DNA of 9,412 nt from Spirochaetales bacterium (lineage in GTDB: Bacteria; Spirochaetota; Spirochaetia; DSM-27196; SLST01), in the NCBI GenBank assembly GCA_007130265.1, contig SLST01000060.1, positions 1 through 9,412 of the forward strand, given 5' to 3'. The notes beneath the pieces are model-generated. The model did not search any database, was not told the origin of the DNA, and worked only from the letters and a program-made list of their open reading frames with translations. Positions within the stretch are counted from its first letter, which is position 1; each line of letters begins with the position of its first letter. The position numbers and the translations under genes are program-made. Shown in pieces: positions 6,645 through 9,412 of this stretch.

Positions 6645-6690
6645 GGGTCGACGAGCGGCGGCTTCTACCCGGTCCCGTTTGGAGGATACC

Positions 6691-7395
6691 ATGGCGACTG
6701 CAACGTTTGTAAGCCAGGAGAGAGTCCAGGATCTTGTGCCGCGGATCGATTATTCCGAGGCGCTCACTGTCACCGCAACTCCGGACGACGCCGTGCTCGC
6801 GTGCCGGACCGCGGTGGAACACGGCTTCAGGGCCGTGGTCTCGTTCCCGTGTTACCTAGAGATCCTTGTCCGCGAGTTGTCCGGGACGGGCGTTCTGGCT
6901 CAGTTGCCGATCGGTTTTCCGAGTGGCGCCGTGACGAGCGCAACCAAGCGCGCGGAAGCGGAAGAGGGTTTGCGGATCGGCGCGACCGATTTTGACATGG
7001 CGATGAATTTCGGCGCGCTGAAGGCCGGAGAGTACTCGCGCGTCTCGGACGACATAAAGGACGTCGCGGGCATCGTTCGTGCTGCGGGTAAACCGCTCAA
7101 GGTCATCATCGAGGTCGGCGTCCTGACCGATGAGGAGATCGTAACCGCGTCGAAAATCGCTGAGGACTGCGGCGCGACGCACGTCAAGACGTGCACGGGC
7201 TTCAACCCCGGACGCGCGACGATGCGCGCAATCGCGCTGATCCGGAACACGGTCGGCGAGAGAATCGGCATCAAAGCGTCCGGCGGCGTCGCGTCACTCG
7301 AGGACGCGGTCGCGTTCATGGATGCCGGAGCGTCCGTCGTTGCCGCGCGCCTGCCGGTTGTGCAGCATCTCGAGGCTGCGTTGTCGGCGCCTTGA
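6691..7395 (+). CDS. deoC: Deoxyribose-phosphate aldolase DeoC
   Basis: Class I aldolase that cleaves 2-deoxy-D-ribose 5-phosphate to glyceraldehyde 3-phosphate and acetaldehyde in deoxynucleoside breakdown. The product has 234 aa, typical of the short bacterial form. Catalytic residues are all present: Asp102 in ATDFDMAMNFGALK, the Schiff-base Lys166 in THVKTCTGF, and Lys195 in GIKASGGV. LKVIIEVGVLTDEE (136-149) is the usual strand between them, with EVGV in place of the common ETCL. The ATG at 6691 has a strong GGAGG at 6681-6685, and homology begins just after it; the frame is open upstream to 6517, but those residues are unlike DeoC. It lies 203 bases after the hydrolase pair on the same strand, so it may have its own promoter but fits the same catabolic theme. 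No deoB, deoA or deoxyribokinase gene accompanies it in the window. Confidence 0.95.
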   Translation: MATATFVSQERVQDLVPRIDYSEALTVTATPDDAVLACRTAVEHGFRAVVSFPCYLEILVRELSGTGVLAQLPIGFPSGAVTSATKRAEAEEGLRIGATDFDMAMNFGALKAGEYSRVSDDIKDVAGIVRAAGKPLKVIIEVGVLTDEEIVTASKIAEDCGATHVKTCTGFNPGRATMRAIALIRNTVGERIGIKASGGVASLEDAVAFMDAGASVVAARLPVVQHLEAALSAP

Positions 7396-7908
7396 ACGAT
7401 AGCCGGTCCGTACCGGATTCCGTTCCTTCTGGACGTCACCATCGTACTCCGACGAACCAAGATCGCCCGATCTCGTCCGGATGAACTCCGTGCTGAGCAC
7501 GCCGGGTTTGACGCCGTCAAGCTCGACTCCGAATCGTGCAGCCCCTGTCAGTACATGGTGGAGAGCGTGAAGGAGATCGCCCCCGAGTTCGAGGGGGTCG
7601 TCGAGTGGAAGGAACACAAGATCAAGTCGCGCGAGGCGATCGAGCTCATGATATCGCTCAACGTGGAGAAGGTCCCCACGATCTGTATTGACGGCAAGGT
7701 GACCTTCGTGAGCCAAATTCCCCGGCGGCAGAACCTGATCGCAGCGATCTACCGGCGGATGATCGAGCGGGTCACATCGCAGTCAGACATCTCCGAGCAC
7801 GGCGTGCACCAGCTGCCGGCGGTCATCTCGGTGAAGAAGGAACTGCGCAGCTTCGGCAAGGTCGTGGACAAGGACGTGGTGAAGGAATGGATCAGGCTCC
7901 TCTCATGA
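7396..7908 (+). pseudogene. Thioredoxin-like protein lacking a start codon (N-terminally truncated)
   Basis: The frame is open from the deoC stop to 7906-7908 but has no ATG, GTG or TTG before the conserved text. The first ATG (7555) falls after the CxxC motif and would discard it. From about 7510 the reading KLDSESCSPCQYMVESV carries a thioredoxin-type CxxC (CSPC, codons 7537-7548). It continues through VEWKEHKIKSREAIELMISL to VEKVPTICIDGK with the expected cis-proline. A second stretch, GVHQLPAVISVKKELRSFGK then VVDKDVVKEWI, resembles the C-terminal half of another thioredoxin_3-type fold without its own CxxC. The overlap with the next gene (ATGA) shows the pair was once translated together. 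Similar redox proteins occur beside CobW GTPases and corrinoid methyltransferases. The missing N-terminus suggests loss at a junction near 7396-7440. A rare start such as CTG 7429 cannot be excluded. Confidence 0.62.
7403..7416 (+). repeat. Short inverted repeat just after deoC
   Basis: CCGGT (7403-7407) and ACCGG (7412-7416) can form a 5-bp stem with a 4-base loop, 7 bases after the deoC stop. It is followed by ATTCCGTTCCTTCT, pyrimidine-rich but without a true T run. It may be a weak transcription end or mRNA-stabilising hairpin; chance is equally possible. Confidence 0.2.
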
Positions 7909-8246
7909 GCGACGTGAACCCGACGGTGCTCGTCACCGGGTTTCCCGGGGCGGGCAAGACGAACGACCACAAGATCGAGCTCAATCGCGGGAGCATCTTC
8001 TGCGCCTGCATCCGGACCGATTTCACAGCCGAGCTCAAGAGGCTCGCCACCGACGTAAAGCCGGATCTGCTCCTGATCGAAGCGACCGGTATCGCACGGG
8101 TGGACGACCTCTACGCGATGATGAGCCAGGACGGGCTCGACCGGCTGCTGCGGGCGAGAGGCGTGAGCGTCTTCACCTTCATCACGAGCGACGATCTTGC
8201 GGAGTCACTCTCTCCGCGTGTGCGCGACTGCCGCATTGAGTCCTGA
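7905..8246 (+). pseudogene. CobW/G3E-type GTPase with internal deletion and C-terminal loss
   Basis: Members of the G3E family are metallochaperone or cofactor-insertion GTPases, usually 300-400 aa; this product has 113. I start it at ATG 7905, which overlaps the previous stop by four bases. Residues 7-19 give VLVTGFPGAGKT, an intact Walker A. The text then jumps at residue 20-22 directly to KIELNRGSIFCACIRTDF, the family's 'ELxxGCxCC' region (here Cys33 and Cys35). The ~40-50 residues between, with the Mg/switch I and 'NEFG' segment, are missing. LLLIEATGI (Glu59) follows, the conserved IEttG strand. After about residue 85 the NKxD guanine-specificity loop and the whole C-terminal domain are absent. 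The frame remains open, so the deletion kept phase, but GTP hydrolysis is unlikely. The GSIFC variant resembles CobW proteins found with corrinoid methyltransferases, consistent with its thioredoxin-like neighbour. Confidence 0.68.
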
Positions 8247-8263
8247 TACAGTTGGCGGCTGAC

Positions 8264-9412
8264 TCAGGCCCCCGCCGGGGCCGGGAACGTGATCTCGAAC
8301 CTTGTCCCATGGTCACCGTCGACGCGCATCTCACCGCCGATCTGCTCAACGAGCGACCGGATGATGAGCAGCCCGAGCGACCCGTCGCCGGTCACCGTTT
8401 CCGGCATGCCGACGCCGTCGTCTGAGTACGTCAGGCGTATCTCGTCATCTACCCGCTCGGCTGCAATCCGGATGGTGCCGACCTCGGCCTCAGGAAAGGC
8501 GTGTTTCATCGTATTGGTGATGAGCTCGTTGGCGATGATTCCCAGCGGCGAGAGCACCTGTGTGGGCAGCACAATGTCCTCGATCTCGATCGTCACATCC
8601 ACCGAGCGTGTATCGCCGAACAGCGCGGCGATCTGCCGGATCAGCGGCGGCAGGTACGCGCGGGCGCTGAGCTCGGTGTACTGTTCGAGCTCGTACAGCC
8701 GTTCGTCGAGAGTAAGCATGCTCTGGACGCTGCCGGCTGCCCGACGGAGTGCGTCCACGCACGAGGAATCCTGAATCGACCCGGCCTGCAGCGACAGCAG
8801 ACTCTTGATGACTCCCATATTGTTCTTGACGCGGTGCCGCGACTCCCGGAGCAGGAGCTCCTTCTCGCGAAGCAGGGCCTCGACGCGCCGCTCGGCGCGC
8901 TTGCGCGCGGTGATGTCCGTGAAGACCACGACGTTGTACTCGCCGGTGGTCTTGAACCGGAACGCCACGTCGCGTGCCGTCCCGTCACGGCAGGTCACCG
9001 TCGTCTCCACCGGGACGATCTCGCCGGCTTGGGTCCGGGCCTGCTTCACGGCGTTCGCCCATGCGACCCGTATGCGCCGGCGGGCATCCGGATCCGGATA
9101 GGCGAGCTCGAACCAACGCTCAATGTCCGGCACGTCTTCCGCGGTGTAGCCGAACAGGTCGACGAAACGCTGGTTGTGGTAGATCACCCGCTCCCGGCCG
9201 CCGGAGATGACGATGCCCACCGGCGAGACCTCCGTGATCAGCCTCAAGCGCTCATCGCTCTCGCCGGCAGCGTCGAGCTTGCGCACCTCGTTCTCACTCT
9301 TTCGCCGTTCGGTCACGTCGCGGGCGGCGGCGTAGATCGTCGAGTCGATGGGCCGGGAGCGCCACTCGATCCACCGGTACGACCCGTCACGGTGGCGGTA
9401 CCGGTTTTCAAA
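8264..9412 (-). CDS. PAS-domain sensor histidine kinase of the HisKA_2 type, cut by the right edge
   Basis: Sensor kinase whose N-terminus lies beyond the right edge; 382 residues are visible and no membrane segment appears in them. The GTG at 9314-9316 is internal, because the upstream codons encode the end of another PAS/PAC domain (RHRDGSYRWIEWRSRP, then YAAARDVTERR). Numbering from the edge: second PAS at about 55-165, with SPVGIVISGG, NQRFVDLFGYTAEDV and the closing VVFTDITARKRAERRVE. A short coiled linker follows, then the dimerisation helix ESRHRVKNNMGVIKSLLSLQ with phosphoacceptor His193 (HisKA_2/HWE-like). The HATPase domain has N-box NELITNTMKHAF (Asn295), G1 DDGVGMP (331-337) and G2 GSLGLLIIRSL. 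It ends FPAPAGA. The gene converges on the CobW remnant with 17 bases between stops. No partner regulator is in view; this kinase class often acts through single-domain or output regulators elsewhere. Confidence 0.93.
   Translation of the reverse strand, partial: FENRYRHRDGSYRWIEWRSRPIDSTIYAAARDVTERRKSENEVRKLDAAGESDERLRLITEVSPVGIVISGGRERVIYHNQRFVDLFGYTAEDVPDIERWFELAYPDPDARRRIRVAWANAVKQARTQAGEIVPVETTVTCRDGTARDVAFRFKTTGEYNVVVFTDITARKRAERRVEALLREKELLLRESRHRVKNNMGVIKSLLSLQAGSIQDSSCVDALRRAAGSVQSMLTLDERLYELEQYTELSARAYLPPLIRQIAALFGDTRSVDVTIEIEDIVLPTQVLSPLGIIANELITNTMKHAFPEAEVGTIRIAAERVDDEIRLTYSDDGVGMPETVTGDGSLGLLIIRSLVEQIGGEMRVDGDHGTRFEITFPAPAGA

Noticed and set aside
6517..6690. Possible N-terminal extension of deoC (in-frame ATG at 6517)
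   Set aside because: The extra 58 residues are Arg-rich and unlike DeoC, while ATG 6691 has a strong GGAGG and gives the normal family length.
5922..6692. Arg-rich minus-strand open frame over the end of the nucleoside-hydrolase-like gene and the gap
   Set aside because: Very high arginine and serine content and no motif; typical of the wrong frame in GC-rich DNA.
8267..8282. Perfect GC hairpin (GGCCCC, loop CGCC, GGGGCC) at the convergent gene ends
   Set aside because: It encodes the last codons of the PAS kinase and is followed on neither strand by a T run, so I do not call it a terminator.
1..9412. CRISPR arrays, tRNA or rRNA genes, riboswitches
   Set aside because: No spaced direct repeats, no cloverleaf-like sequence, no rRNA text and no recognisable riboswitch core were seen on reading both strands.

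Overview
The window is GC-rich bacterial DNA, about 60% GC by eye, with a patchy layout: two intact gene blocks separated by a scar of decayed genes, then a second patch of decayed genes before the right edge. The gene mix suggests a free-living or host-associated heterotroph. It combines a YesM/YesN-type two-component system, sugar and nucleoside catabolism genes, remnants of a corrinoid-associated thioredoxin/CobW pair, and a PAS kinase of the HisKA_2 type. A spirochaete (Spirochaetaceae-like) is my best guess, but nothing here is diagnostic and Firmicutes or another phylum remains possible.

Left block (1-3525, all +). The C-terminal part of an AraC-type (YesN-like) response regulator runs in from the left edge. 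It overlaps by 8 bases a complete YesM-like sensor histidine kinase, and 30 bases later comes an NAD-dependent epimerase/dehydratase-like SDR protein. This looks like a sensory operon that controls, or sits beside, a carbohydrate gene set lying outside the window.

Scar (3526-4127). A 248-base gap with only weak promoter-like signals is followed by a small open frame that reads as a chimera. Its first half resembles the N-terminus of an Old Yellow Enzyme-type flavin oxidoreductase; its second half resembles the C-terminal tail of an IS110-family transposase. The bases after it (hairpin, T5 run, TTGACT box) look like the right end of the same insertion element and form the immediate leader of the next gene, together with a run of eight G.

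Middle block (4128-7395, all +). A TIM-barrel glycoside-hydrolase-like protein is coupled by a GTGA overlap to a divergent nucleoside-hydrolase-family protein. A 203-base gap and a strong ribosome binding site then lead to an intact deoC (deoxyribose-phosphate aldolase). A plausible reading is that the pair releases a sugar from a glycoside or N-glycoside and that DeoC handles deoxyribose phosphate, but no kinase or mutase linking the two steps is present here.

Right block (7396-9412). After deoC come two coupled but damaged genes on the + strand: a thioredoxin-like protein that has lost its start, and a CobW-type GTPase that keeps its Walker A but lacks the next stretch and its C-terminal half. 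They resemble accessory genes seen near corrinoid methyltransferases. Convergent to them, on the - strand and running off the right edge, is a PAS-PAS-HisKA_2-ATPase sensor kinase.

No rRNA, tRNA or CRISPR array was found.
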